In this document: piece after piece, positions 18,701 to 27,123 of the stretch | Numbering within the stretch: position 1 is the stretch's first letter | Layout: every line of letters begins with the position of its first letter | NCBI GenBank assembly: GCA_002456995.1 | Contig: NTKC01000017.1 | Span: 1 to 35,445, forward strand | Length of the DNA stretch: 35,445 bases | Reading direction: 5' to 3' | Origin: Candidatus Thioglobus sp. MED-G25 | GTDB lineage: Bacteria > Pseudomonadota > Gammaproteobacteria > Arenicellales > UBA868 | Program-made: the position numbers and the translations under genes | The notes under the pieces: model-generated | The model's input: only the letters and a program-made list of their open reading frames with translations | The model's database searches: none | Told to the model about the DNA's origin: nothing

Positions 18701-19827
18701 GTCCGCGGTAGTTGTGAATCTGGATCATCGATTCCAATGAGTCGACGTATTGCGGCTGCCTCAAAGTTCGGCAGGGACTGGTTACGTTCTGGTAGCCAAT
18801 AATCCAGCCATTGCCGCAGCGGCAACAATTCTGGCACATCGAATTTTTGCTCCAGCAGATGTATAACCCTCGGTATGTGTCTGACGTAGTCTGATTTGCC
18901 ATCCCGGAGTAGAAGGCGGAGGAATATCCCTGCCACCTTGCAGTGTCGCTGTGCTCCTAAGACGTGATACCAACGCCTAAAGTTTTCAACCTCGAGCAGA
19001 GGCATGGCCTCATGGTAACGTTGAATCATCGATACGACCAGGTTTGGGTTGATATCACGTCGTGCATCCTCCAGTAAAGAGACTAGGTCATAGGCCATCG
19101 GCCCGATCACAGCGTCTTGGAAGTCAAGCAGTCCACAGCCAGAAATTCCGATTCCCGGGTGGACCCGCATCAGATTATCAACGTGGAAATCTCTCAGTAC
19201 GAGCGAATGGGCAGGTTCGGGGAGACTGTCTAGGATCTCCTGCCAAATCGAGATATAGCTGTGGCGCATCTCGGCGCTGGTGGGGTTGTTGCGAATTACC
19301 GGCGCATACCAGTCGGTAAGAAGGAGCGCTTCCTGGATGAAGAGGTTGCGGTCATATAGGGGAAGGTCGATCGCAGCGGCATCCGGGTGACTGTGCAAGG
19401 CGATCAGCACGTCGACGGCCAGAGGATAAAGTGAGGTGTCATCCGTACCAGATGCAATCAGACGAGTAAAAGTGTCGTCGCCAAAATCCTCCAGCAAAAG
19501 GAAGCCGTATTCTTGATCAAAATCGATGATCTCAGGTGTTTTGAGTCCTACTGCGGTGAGGTGGCGGGCGATTTTGGCAAATTGCCCTACATTTTCGAGC
19601 TCCAGCGGTGCGTCCATGAGCAAGATGGGTCTGTCCGTGTCCGATAGACGGAAATATCGACGGAATGAGGCATCCTGAATGAGAGGCGACAGTGATCGTG
19701 GGTCAAGGCCGCGCTGGTGAAGAAATGTACGGCACTGGGCCTGTCTTTCGTCGTTGAGCGTCATTGTTGTAGTGGCTTGATCGTCATAAGGATTGGTGTC
19801 TGTCAAAAGATGCCATGCAGATACCAT
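18697..19827 (-). CDS. amgK: AmgK-type N-acetylmuramate/N-acetylglucosamine 1-kinase (APH fold)
   Basis: Aminoglycoside-phosphotransferase fold, 376 aa. N-terminal lobe at residues 45-110 ([31 protein letters not shown]). Catalytic loop [12 protein letters not shown] holds the D and N of the APH Brenner motif, followed by [20 protein letters not shown], as in AmgK, which phosphorylates MurNAc at C1 in the Pseudomonas recycling route to UDP-MurNAc. The partner murU is not here. ATG 19827 has GGAAGTGG before it and overlaps imuB by 25 bp; ATG 19764 (MTLNDERQ) is an alternative. Its place behind imuB is unusual. Function is inferred from motifs. Confidence 0.78.
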   Translation of the reverse strand: MVSAWHLLTDTNPYDDQATTTMTLNDERQAQCRTFLHQRGLDPRSLSPLIQDASFRRYFRLSDTDRPILLMDAPLELENVGQFAKIARHLTAVGLKTPEIIDFDQEYGFLLLEDFGDDTFTRLIASGTDDTSLYPLAVDVLIALHSHPDAAAIDLPLYDRNLFIQEALLLTDWYAPVIRNNPTSAEMRHSYISIWQEILDSLPEPAHSLVLRDFHVDNLMRVHPGIGISGCGLLDFQDAVIGPMAYDLVSLLEDARRDINPNLVVSMIQRYHEAMPLLEVENFRRWYHVLGAQRHCKVAGIFLRLLLRDGKSDYVRHIPRVIHLLEQKFDVPELLPLRQWLDYWLPERNQSLPNFEAAAIRRLIGIDDPDSQLPRT

Positions 19828-21344
19828 TGACCACTTCCGAGGTCCCGAAAAATCCAGACTCGCAATTGGTTATTTGAAGCTAGATAATAATCACGTTTTA
19901 CTGGTTTTTTATCCCACCAGCCACTGCTAATTCGTTCGATCTGTTTATCCAGCAACAATGGTTTTCCTTGGAGACAGGGTTGCCCGTGTTTTATATCCAT
20001 GTGCCTGGGTCGGTGAAGTAACCACAGTGGTCGAGGAGAAGATTGAAATGTAGGCCCAAGCTCTCCGGGAGAGCAAGGCATCCAGGATTGTTCGGGGCGA
20101 TGATCTGGATTGAGCCGTATGCCCTGAACAGCTTTGAAGCCAAGGCGATTCTGAAGACTGTCGAGCAATACTGTAGGATCTCCTGAGAAATTACAGTTAT
20201 CTGTCATCAGGGTATCATTATCTTCCGGGATCGATGTCAGGAGTTTTGCTTTGAGCGCCAGGTGTGTAATTGGTCGCTTCAGCTGTATCGCTTCAAATGC
20301 AAGCCGGGATAGCTTTAGAAACACTTGAGTCTCTCGGCGGGGACAGGACATTTGCACGGGTATGTCCAAGGAGTACCCATGGTCATCTGTAAGAATCCAG
20401 TTAAGGTGGTTGGCTGCTGTACAGGAATGTTTTAACTGTACGCCCATAGTGTTCAGCAGATGTTCTATAGCTGGAAGCAGAAACTCAATTGAGTCGACAT
20501 CCTGTATAAGTGCTACATCTTCGTAGAATGTCAGTGGAGGTGTATAAAATAACTGTGGGTCAGCCGTTCGGCCGATGAGCTGATCTAGTTGATTGAGCAC
20601 AGTCGGATTGAGTCGCCGGGCAAGACCATGCCGTGGAAGGCGCAGTAACCCTCCGATTTTATGGATGCCGAGTCGGTTTAGTAGATCGTTTCGGCGACGC
20701 CCAAGATTTAGCCATCCGACGGGCAGGTCGCGCAGGTGAGATACAAGCTGCCCGCGGTCAGTGACACACAGCGTTCGACCTGCACGGGCACTCAGTATCG
20801 CACTTGCAGGTGTCGGAGTGACAGCCGTTTGGAATCGATGGGCTTCAGTCTGGATCCAGCTATCTACCGATATCAACAGGGACTGAAGTCCACCATAGAG
20901 TTTAAGGCTGCCTGCAATCTCCATCAGCAAACAATCCTCGCGAATGACAACAGCAGGTGTCCAGCGGGTTGCCCGGCTGGCCAGTTTTTCCAGTATCTGT
21001 TGTTCCGACCTCTGGTCACGGGGAAATGTTTTGAGTTGTGGAACCATAGCGCGAGCTGTAGCGAGTGTCATATCTGGTCGAATACCGGCCTGGTTTGCGG
21101 CATCATTGACAGTGATGATCCGATAAGCCTGTCTTTGCTGTTCAAAAGCCACCGCTGGTGTGTTTTCAGCGAGGCTAGTGACAACTTCAAGAGAGAGTTT
21201 CGGAAAATATAAGGCCAGCCAGAGCGGAAGTTTGTTGGATGGCCCTGTCAGTGAGGGAGTTTGAGGGGGGGAAGGTGGAACGGCAAAGAGCGTTCTCGAG
21301 GTTGGGCTTCCCGGTATAACACAGGTATTTGAATGCTGATTCAC
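19803..21344 (-). CDS. imuB: ImuB, Y-family polymerase-like mutagenesis protein
   Basis: ImuB is an inactive Y-family polymerase homologue that bridges the beta clamp, ImuA and the error-prone polymerase ImuC/DnaE2. LWLALYFPKLSLEVVTSLAE is the N-terminal palm strand, where active Y-family enzymes have DxD; here no acid is seen. VVIREDCLLMEIAGSLKLYGG is the second palm motif, also atypical. A thumb-like part (NRLGIHKIGGLLRLPRHGLA) and a 200-residue C-terminal region follow. I choose GTG 21344, which forms a GTGA overlap with the imuA stop; TTG 21350 is also open. A 40-residue proline-rich N-terminal extension is odd. Confidence 0.88.
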   Translation of the reverse strand: MNQHSNTCVIPGSPTSRTLFAVPPSPPQTPSLTGPSNKLPLWLALYFPKLSLEVVTSLAENTPAVAFEQQRQAYRIITVNDAANQAGIRPDMTLATARAMVPQLKTFPRDQRSEQQILEKLASRATRWTPAVVIREDCLLMEIAGSLKLYGGLQSLLISVDSWIQTEAHRFQTAVTPTPASAILSARAGRTLCVTDRGQLVSHLRDLPVGWLNLGRRRNDLLNRLGIHKIGGLLRLPRHGLARRLNPTVLNQLDQLIGRTADPQLFYTPPLTFYEDVALIQDVDSIEFLLPAIEHLLNTMGVQLKHSCTAANHLNWILTDDHGYSLDIPVQMSCPRRETQVFLKLSRLAFEAIQLKRPITHLALKAKLLTSIPEDNDTLMTDNCNFSGDPTVLLDSLQNRLGFKAVQGIRLNPDHRPEQSWMPCSPGELGPTFQSSPRPLWLLHRPRHMDIKHGQPCLQGKPLLLDKQIERISSGWWDKKPVKRDYYLASNNQLRVWIFRDLGSGQWYLHGIF

Positions 21345-21994
21345 AGACAACAGCCCATATCGGATGGTATATGTTGAACAGGGATACGCCGTGACAGCGT
21401 CAGGTTATTCACTGAACGGCCACCTCGACACTTAAGTATGTTTAGTTGAATGCCATCTGGGTCCGGCTGACACTGAATGCGCAGGGCGGCACTGGTATGG
21501 GGGTCCACAGCGGGGCCAGTGCAGAAGCAGATCATCCAGGTCTGGCTGCGTTCGGCGGCCAGTTGAAGGCGGCGTAGGGGAGTCCGGCCGAGGTGTTGAG
21601 TCCAGAATAAAACCACACTGCAACCGCCGGATCGAAGAGATTCTTCTGCTGCCCATAAGGCATCCTGCTGTCTACTGGGCCGGACTAAAAGTATCCTCGA
21701 CAGTTCTATACCGTTGTCGTTCAGGGCTGGTGCAAAGGGGGTGTGAGGGGGTGTTATCCAGGTCTGCCAGCGTGCCTGTTTGCTCAGTACAGACAATGCA
21801 GGTGCTATCAGCCACAAGGGGCTGTGGTTGATGTCTTTAACCAAAACCTCGGTCATTGCACCCAGTGGCCAACCACCGCCAGGCAGGCACTGGTCCAATT
21901 CATCAAATCCCGTTGGTACCACGGAACGGGTTGTGATAGTGGAGCGGTTCCCTCGCCAGATATCCCGCCGATTCAGACAGGACTCAATACTCAC
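21341..21994 (-). CDS. imuA: ImuA, RecA/SulA-like mutagenesis protein
   Basis: ImuA, 217 aa, the RecA-like partner of ImuB in SOS mutagenesis. [20 protein letters not shown] is the diagnostic N-terminus (TGFxxLDxxLPGGGWP). [20 protein letters not shown] and [20 protein letters not shown] with [14 protein letters not shown] are the usual core. It starts with GTG 21994 inside the lexA stop (GTGA) and ends in a GTGA overlap with imuB, so the three genes are tightly coupled. Expression should follow DNA damage through the upstream LexA box. Confidence 0.9.
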   Translation of the reverse strand: MSIESCLNRRDIWRGNRSTITTRSVVPTGFDELDQCLPGGGWPLGAMTEVLVKDINHSPLWLIAPALSVLSKQARWQTWITPPHTPFAPALNDNGIELSRILLVRPSRQQDALWAAEESLRSGGCSVVLFWTQHLGRTPLRRLQLAAERSQTWMICFCTGPAVDPHTSAALRIQCQPDPDGIQLNILKCRGGRSVNNLTLSRRIPVQHIPSDMGCCL

Positions 21995-22596
21995 AGTAGA
22001 TTGCCATTACGGATCACCCCAACGCCTATACCCTCAATAGCGAAGGCATGTTTTCTCAGATCTACCCGAATCGGCTCAAAGTCAGGATTATGCGGTAATA
22101 GGGTGACTACATTTCCACGCTGACGAAACCGCTTTACAGTGACTTCGTCCTCTAGTCGTGCCACTACGATCTGGCCGTTTTCGGCTTCCCTGATACGGTG
22201 TACTGCCAGCAGGTCATGGTTGAGAATGCCGGCATCGCGCATGCTCATGCCCCGTACTCGAAGCAGGTAATGTGCTTTGGGCTGGAAAAGTCGATTAGGT
22301 AGGGTGTAATGATCTTCAATATGTTCGCTGGCAAGGATAGGACTGCCGGCTGCCACTTCACCGATCACCGGTATTCCTGTCGGTACCAACAGTCGGATAC
22401 CCCGCGAGGTTCCGGCGCGCAGTTCGATTGCGCCCTTGCGTGCCAGTGCCCGCAAATGTTCCTCGGCTGCGTTGGCCGAACGGAAACCGAGCTGTTTTGC
22501 GATTTCTGCACGGGTTGGCGGCATACCGGTGTGCTGAGAAAATGCCTGGATGCATTCCAGCACCTGCAGTTGTCGGGTTGTCAATGTTTGCGCCAT
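21991..22596 (-). CDS. lexA: LexA repressor
   Basis: SOS repressor and self-cleaving S24 protease. The 201 aa have a winged-helix N-terminus ([35 protein letters not shown]) and a protease domain with the Ala83-Gly84 cleavage site in EVAAGSP and the Ser118-Lys155 dyad ([15 protein letters not shown]). All match E. coli LexA (A84-G85, S119, K156). It heads a run of five minus-strand genes and has its own LexA box, so the operon is autoregulated. The recognition helix [12 protein letters not shown] agrees with the CTGT-N8-ACAG operator. Confidence 0.97.
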   Translation of the reverse strand: MAQTLTTRQLQVLECIQAFSQHTGMPPTRAEIAKQLGFRSANAAEEHLRALARKGAIELRAGTSRGIRLLVPTGIPVIGEVAAGSPILASEHIEDHYTLPNRLFQPKAHYLLRVRGMSMRDAGILNHDLLAVHRIREAENGQIVVARLEDEVTVKRFRQRGNVVTLLPHNPDFEPIRVDLRKHAFAIEGIGVGVIRNGNLL

Positions 22597-22624
22597 GAGG
22601 TCTGTTACCAGTTTGAGGGGTTGG

Positions 22625-22644
22625 TATCACAACATATTGTGATA
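22625..22644. promoter_or_regulatory. Palindromic operator-like site beside the LexA box
   Basis: TATCACAA-CATA-TTGTGATA, 8-base arms with a 4-base centre. It lies between the LexA box and the lexA ATG, about where transcription should start. It does not fit the LexA consensus, so a second regulator may bind; the protein is unknown to me. Confidence 0.5.
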
Positions 22645-22660
22645 CTGTAATTATATACAG
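22645..22660. promoter_or_regulatory. LexA box overlapping the lexA -10
   Basis: CTGT-AATTATAT-ACAG is a perfect gammaproteobacterial SOS box. On the minus strand its centre contains TATAAT (22655-22650), a perfect -10, with GACAGA 17 bp upstream as a weak -35. LexA bound here would block RNA polymerase directly. The rest of the 312-bp gap up to 22908 shows no ORF or clear element. Confidence 0.9.
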
Positions 22661-22908
22661 TTATCGGATAACTCTGTCCAGTCCGCCTGGGTTATGTTAG
22701 ATGCCCATAATCAGAGTGATGTGCAGAATCCGGGAACCGAACGGACAATACAACGCAGCGAGGAGACGTGGTTGTCAGGGCCTCAAGGCGGCCCAGGATG
22801 GTCTATCTTGATGTGTGGTGTTTTTGGCAGTTCGATTTGCAGACATCGTCCTGGCCCCTAGATTGCTTCGTATGTCATAAAATCTAAGAAACTATTACGG
22901 AGTCCACA

Positions 22909-23676
22909 ATGGATCTTAAAATTCGTGGCCGGTCGGCAGTGATTACTGGTGCATCCAAGGGTATCGGGCGGGCTGTTGCAGAGCGACTTGCAGCGGAAGG
23001 TGTCAATATTCACTTGGTTGCCCGAACTGTGACAACGCTCGAAACAGCTGCCTCTGAACTAAAAGACAAGTACGGGGTGGATGCTGGATTCTCGGCGCTG
23101 GATTTGTCGGTCAGCAGCAATGTCGATCAACTGTTTGCTGAATATTCTGGCACCATTGATATTCTGGTAAACAACGCCGGGGCCATTCCTGGTGGCAGTA
23201 TTGACCGGGTCGATGAGGCGACGTGGCGACAGGCATGGGATCTTAAAGTCTTCGGCTATATCAATATATGTCGCCTAGCCTATAATCGTATGCGAGACGC
23301 TGGCCATGGTGTGATCATCAATGTCATTGGTGCAGCAGGCGAAAGGCCGAGTCCAGGATATATTGCAGGTGCAGGCGGCAACGCATCGTTGATGGCGATT
23401 ACACGCGGTCTGGGTGGTCATAGCTTAAGCGACGGAATACGGGTTGTGGCAATCAATCCAGGCCTGATCCGAACAGAGCGGCTTGTGACAATTCTTAAGG
23501 CCCAGGCCGAAGAGAGCTTGGGTGATGAAAATCGCTGGGAGGAACTGATCGATCCCATTTTTGCTCCTGGCGACCCGCAGCACATTGCGGATCTTGCTGC
23601 GTTTCTGGCATCGGATCTGTCCGGTAATACCACGGGTACGGTGTTTACGGTCGATGGTGGTAGCAGCGTGCGATGA
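22909..23676 (+). CDS. SDR-family protein with substituted active site
   Basis: Classical short-chain dehydrogenase fold, 255 aa. The cofactor motif TGASKGIG is at 13-20 and NNAG at 88-91. Aligning on the INVIGAAG strand and the MAITR helix puts G141, G154 and N158 where the catalytic Ser, Tyr and Lys normally stand (Y151 is nearby but out of register). The segment YIAGAGGNASLMAITRGLGG recurs, as I remember, in a subgroup of SDRs, so this is probably a family trait and not damage. Ribosome site GGAG before ATG 22909. A VOC-fold gene follows, perhaps the same pathway. Substrate unknown. Confidence 0.85.
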   Translation: MDLKIRGRSAVITGASKGIGRAVAERLAAEGVNIHLVARTVTTLETAASELKDKYGVDAGFSALDLSVSSNVDQLFAEYSGTIDILVNNAGAIPGGSIDRVDEATWRQAWDLKVFGYINICRLAYNRMRDAGHGVIINVIGAAGERPSPGYIAGAGGNASLMAITRGLGGHSLSDGIRVVAINPGLIRTERLVTILKAQAEESLGDENRWEELIDPIFAPGDPQHIADLAAFLASDLSGNTTGTVFTVDGGSSVR

Positions 23677-23841
23677 ATTCGCTACCTGATAGCACACTTC
23701 ATCCCAACTCGTCGGCTAGTTGAAGTATGGGGCCTGTCGTGATGCATTTTGGCTTTGTAATGAGAATGGGATAAATAACCTTACATTTAATTAAACGAGA
23801 CGTTGATGCTTGTGCTGTTTACAGGCAAGGGGAGGAAAATT

Positions 23842-24273
23842 ATGTGCCTTAGCTCTCTGGATCATTGTTCAATTCGGACAGTCAAACTTGGGGAGACCCG
23901 GGATTTCTATGTCAATATTCTCGGTATGATAGATGGGGATAGACCCGATTTCCCGTTTCCCGGTGCGTGGCTGTATGTGGATGAGGTCGCTGTGGTGCAC
24001 ATTATTGGGGTCGATCCCGAAGATTCATCCGGTCTCGCGTCACATCTTGGCGGTGAAATCGGTGCCGACGCCCTGACAGGGTCGGGTGCACTCGATCACA
24101 TTGCATTTCGCGCCAAGGACCCTGAACTGGTGATGTCCCGCCTGAAAGAGAACGGGTACGAGTGTCGTGAGCGTGACATCCCGAGTATGAACCTGTTCCA
24201 GGTATTTGTTGAAGATCCCAATGGCATCACGATTGAACTCAATTACTGGGGTGAGGAACAGGTGGCTGCGTAA
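23842..24273 (+). CDS. VOC-family (glyoxalase/dioxygenase-like) protein
   Basis: A vicinal-oxygen-chelate fold protein of 143 aa. I start at ATG 23842, just after the strong ribosome site GGAGGAAAATT; an upstream frame from 23803 lacks such a site. Two beta-alpha-beta-beta-beta modules are visible: LDHCSIRTVKLGETRDFYVN at the start and LDHIAFRAKDPELVMSRLKE at about 92. The likely metal ligands are the histidines of LDHC and LDHI, and the glutamate in PNGITIELNYW. Family members include glyoxalase I and methylmalonyl-CoA epimerase; which reaction occurs here cannot be told. Confidence 0.85.
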   Translation: MCLSSLDHCSIRTVKLGETRDFYVNILGMIDGDRPDFPFPGAWLYVDEVAVVHIIGVDPEDSSGLASHLGGEIGADALTGSGALDHIAFRAKDPELVMSRLKENGYECRERDIPSMNLFQVFVEDPNGITIELNYWGEEQVAA

Positions 24274-24294
24274 ATAGTCGCAGTTCGTATAGCC

Positions 24295-24480
24295 ATGTTG
24301 GAAGAGACTGCAGCAATATCCGTGGTTCCAAGCCATGAGGAGATGTTTGAACAGGCGGTCGCCATGAATTTCAAGCTGTCAGAGCAGCTAGCGCTGGTTG
24401 AAGACACACGCACGCTGCACCCGGATGCGGTTAAAGATCTTTGGGATGCCGAGCTTTGGGTCAGTCCGCTGGTTGATTGA
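24295..24480 (+). CDS. Small hypothetical protein, 61 aa
   Basis: ATG 24295 to TGA 24480, 21 bp behind the VOC gene and on the same strand. The protein is acidic, soluble, mostly helical by composition (HEEMFEQAVAMNFKLSEQLA), and has no cysteine. The ribosome site is weak. It is not a family I recognise; the position suggests cotranscription with the VOC gene. Confidence 0.45.
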   Translation: MLEETAAISVVPSHEEMFEQAVAMNFKLSEQLALVEDTRTLHPDAVKDLWDAELWVSPLVD

Positions 24481-24588
24481 TCAGGGGATGAACTGCCTGG
24501 TATTCGATTACCTGTTGGTGCTTGCCGCTGGATGTTCGCCGAAAGAGTGGGTTATGCTCTTGGCTTTGCTATTTAGATGAGGTTCGAC

Positions 24589-24795
24589 ATGGACGAAGAA
24601 GTTTTTAATATACAGCTGCGAAAGTTCCTAAAGAAAGTAGGCATCCAGTCACAGCGTGAAATCGAACAGGCCGTACGTTTGGCTATCAGCGCAGGTACGC
24701 TCGACGCGACGGAACCGCTGACGTCACGCGTGGTGCTGCAGGTGCCAGCGGTGGGCATCGATGTCACTATAGAAGATGTGATTAAGCTGAGCTGA
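24589..24795 (+). CDS. DUF6494-family small protein
   Basis: 68 aa, beginning MDEEVFNIQLRKFLKKVGIQ and then SQREIEQAVRLAISAGTL. The pattern F-N-x3-RKFLKKVGxxSQREIE is that of DUF6494, a proteobacterial family without known function. ATG 24589 is preceded at 6 bases by AGG; ATG 24577 in the same frame gives four more residues. It lies 39 bp before the ABC ATPase gene. Confidence 0.7.
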   Translation: MDEEVFNIQLRKFLKKVGIQSQREIEQAVRLAISAGTLDATEPLTSRVVLQVPAVGIDVTIEDVIKLS

Positions 24796-24833
24796 GTAGT
24801 TCGGGACTAGGTCTGATTTCACAGGTATAGCTC

Positions 24834-25628
24834 ATGACTGAATTCAGGCCGCCTCTGATAGAAATACGCGATGCCACGGTATTTCGAGGAGTCACAAAAG
24901 TATTTGACCGCCTCGACCTGGTTCTGGAGCAGGGGCGTAGTACCGCGATTCTGGGGCCTAATGGTGCTGGTAAAACCACACTGCTGAAGCTGCTTACCCG
25001 GGAACTCTATCCTGTTCAGCGTGATGGTGCGTACGTGCGCATTCTGGGGCAGGCACGCGGCGATATCTGGTCCCTGCGCACACAGTTGGGCATTATTTCG
25101 AGTGACCTCCAATACGAGTATGCCGGTCGGGCGAGCGGGCTTGAGGTGGTGCTGTCGGGTTTTTACGCTAGTGTTGGTGTGTGGGGCCACCAGGAATATG
25201 ATGCGAGTCAACAGGAGATGGCCCAGGTGACACTGCATGAATTGGGAATTGAGGACCTGGCAGAGCGCCGTTATGAGACTTTGTCGACCGGTCAACAAAG
25301 ACGATTGCTACTGGGACGTGCCCTGATCAATCAGCCGGACAGTCTTTTACTCGATGAGCCGACCAGTGGTCTGGACCTTGCGGCCACGTTTAGTTATCTC
25401 AAGACCTTGCGTCGGTTGATGTTAACCGGACGAACTGTCGTGCTGGTGACCCATCATATTCACGAAATTCCACCGGAGATCGAGCGTGTCGTTCTATTAA
25501 ATGCAGGTAAGATTACTGCTGACGGTCACAAGCACTCAGTATTGTCTAGTCAGTCTCTGAGTTCGTTGTTCGGTGAGTCAATCAATCTGATCGAATCGGA
25601 TGGCTGGTATCAAGCGACACCCGCTTGA
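24834..25628 (+). CDS. ABC transporter ATP-binding protein without a partner
   Basis: 264 aa with a full ATPase set: Walker A GPNGAGKTT at 41-49, Q-loop near Q93, signature LSTGQ at 150-154, Walker B LLLDEP at 171-176, D-loop SGLD and H-loop H207. The overall pattern is like the iron-chelate/YlmA or ModF-type ATPases. No permease or binding protein is in the neighbourhood, so it either works with proteins encoded elsewhere or in a non-transport role. It ends 5 bp from the convergent fdhD gene. Confidence 0.85.
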   Translation: MTEFRPPLIEIRDATVFRGVTKVFDRLDLVLEQGRSTAILGPNGAGKTTLLKLLTRELYPVQRDGAYVRILGQARGDIWSLRTQLGIISSDLQYEYAGRASGLEVVLSGFYASVGVWGHQEYDASQQEMAQVTLHELGIEDLAERRYETLSTGQQRRLLLGRALINQPDSLLLDEPTSGLDLAATFSYLKTLRRLMLTGRTVVLVTHHIHEIPPEIERVVLLNAGKITADGHKHSVLSSQSLSSLFGESINLIESDGWYQATPA

Positions 25629-25633
25629 AGCGT

Positions 25634-26527
25634 TTAGACCGCTGCTTTTTTCACTGCGGTTGATAGGCGTTTTGGTTTGTCATCGTATTCCACGGTATTT
25701 TCACCATTGTAGACGAGGAAGTGGCGGCCTTTGGCGCGAGCGATTAACGTTACACCGAGATCCTGAGCAAGTTCCACGCCCATGTAGGTGATTCCGGAAC
25801 GGGACACCAGAACGGGAATGCCCATATGAGCAGCTTTCATCACGATCTCAGAGGTAAGCCGGCCGGTGGTGTAGAACAGCTTGTCATTCCCCCCAACTCC
25901 TTCCAGCCACATTTCTCCAGCAATAGTATCAGTCGCATTGTGCCGACCGACGTCTTCAACAAAGTAGAGGATCTGTGCGCCGTTACATAATGCGCAACCA
26001 TGTACTGCGCCAGCAGCACGATAAACTTCGTTGTAACTACTAATTGTCTTTAGTAGTGCATAGATGGTGGACTGAAGTATCTCAACAGAGGGCAAACGAG
26101 TGTCGTAGAGTTTGTCGAGTGTGCAACTGAATACAGTACCCTGGCCACAGCCACTGGTGACAATACGGCTGGAGAGTTTTTCCTGTAAGTTGCTGATGCC
26201 TTCACCGTGCGTCGTGATGACATCAGCAGTCTCTCGCTCCCAGTCGACTTTAATCTGTGCAATCTCTTCGATGTGGTCTATAAGCCGCTGGTTGCGTAGA
26301 TATCCCAGCGTGAGTTTTTCCGGGTAGGTGCCCAGCGTCATTAATGTCACGACTTCGCGCCCGTCAACTTTGATAGTCAGCGGAAACTCTCCAGCTACAT
26401 GTAGATTACGTGTGTCGCCGTACTCGTCTCGCGCTTCGACCGGATGGGTTGCCGGCAGGCCTTCATTCGACATAATAGGTCGGTGGATTACCGGTCGTTG
26501 CTCAAGATCTGTTTGCTGTTGATCCAT
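25634..26527 (-). CDS. fdhD: Formate dehydrogenase accessory sulfurtransferase FdhD
   Basis: FdhD moves sulfur from IscS to the molybdenum cofactor of formate dehydrogenases. Family blocks: LHVAGEFPLTIKVDGREVVT, LMTLGTYPEKLTLGYL, FVEDVGRHNATDTIAGEM and LFYTTGRLTSEIVMKAAHMG. The sulfur-transfer motif, CGVCG in E. coli, reads GCGQGT here, so only the first cysteine (C127 from this start) is kept; two further cysteines are in HGCALC. The start is uncertain: ATG 26527 gives 297 aa with the conserved part starting some 30 residues in; ATG 26599 adds 24 unconserved residues. It stands beside a decayed DUF3305 gene and an Fe-S protein. Confidence 0.9.
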   Translation of the reverse strand: MDQQQTDLEQRPVIHRPIMSNEGLPATHPVEARDEYGDTRNLHVAGEFPLTIKVDGREVVTLMTLGTYPEKLTLGYLRNQRLIDHIEEIAQIKVDWERETADVITTHGEGISNLQEKLSSRIVTSGCGQGTVFSCTLDKLYDTRLPSVEILQSTIYALLKTISSYNEVYRAAGAVHGCALCNGAQILYFVEDVGRHNATDTIAGEMWLEGVGGNDKLFYTTGRLTSEIVMKAAHMGIPVLVSRSGITYMGVELAQDLGVTLIARAKGRHFLVYNGENTVEYDDKPKRLSTAVKKAAV

Positions 26528-26626
26528 TTTTGTGTGCCACAATTGAGTGCCCTTGTCTTGACCGGTATAGTGATCGTCTATGATAAAACCTGCAACCATC
26601 AAAACCCCGGGTTCAACACGGTTTTA

Positions 26627-27113
26627 GTGTTTGTTATTGTGGAGCGAAAACCGTTTCATGCCAAACCGTGGCTGGCCGACACATGGTAAGTAGTGGGGGT
26701 TATTATCGTTAACCGGAATGCTGACGAGGTCGAACTGACGCTAGTCCATGACGATGACAGTGTCTCGCAATACCTTTATGTCGGATTTGACATTGATTTG
26801 TTTAAAGATGGTCTGGAGAGTTATACCGCCAACTTTCGTGCCCACAAACCGAGTGTGTTTGTTATCTGTGAGCACGATGACGAAATCGATAAGATCCGGC
26901 CCTAGGTTGTAACCTTGAGTTATGGCGAGATAGGTTTCCTATGTGGAAGTAGGTGAACCTGTATTGGATAATCCGATCCCGTCTGACATCTATCACTGGG
27001 TTGAATCGCACGTGTTGGAAAATTACCGCCCTGAAGAGAGAAAGAAGCGACGACGAGAGAAATGGGTTGATGAATCCCTTAAACCGAGTCCTCGTCCCTT
27101 GCCGGACGGGTAA
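26627..27113 (+). pseudogene. Decayed DUF3305 gene (formate dehydrogenase cluster)
   Basis: Four reading-frame pieces line up as one DUF3305-type protein. Piece 1 from GTG 26627, ending KPWLADTW, stops at TAA 26687. The same frame continues VVGVIIVNRNADEVELTLVH and ends at TAG 26903. It continues again as VVTLSYGEIGF. Near 26940 the frame shifts by one base to VGEPVLDNPIPSDIYHWVES, then HVLENYRPEERKKRRREKW, and ends at TAA 27111. The C-terminal piece has the basic YRPE..KKRRR end of this family. The 70-aa frame 26693-26905 alone would look like a small gene but is part of this. Family assignment is from memory. Confidence 0.65.
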
Positions 27114-27123
27114 TAGTGCGACC

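Noticed and set aside
24398-24580. 60-aa frame between the small unknown and the DUF6494 gene
   Set aside because: Mostly overlaps the better-placed 61-aa frame in another phase, and has no ribosome site.
26687-26689. Recoding or stop read-through at the TAA in the DUF3305 gene
   Set aside because: A second stop and a frameshift further on make decay or sequencing error more likely; TAA is not a known selenocysteine or pyrrolysine codon.
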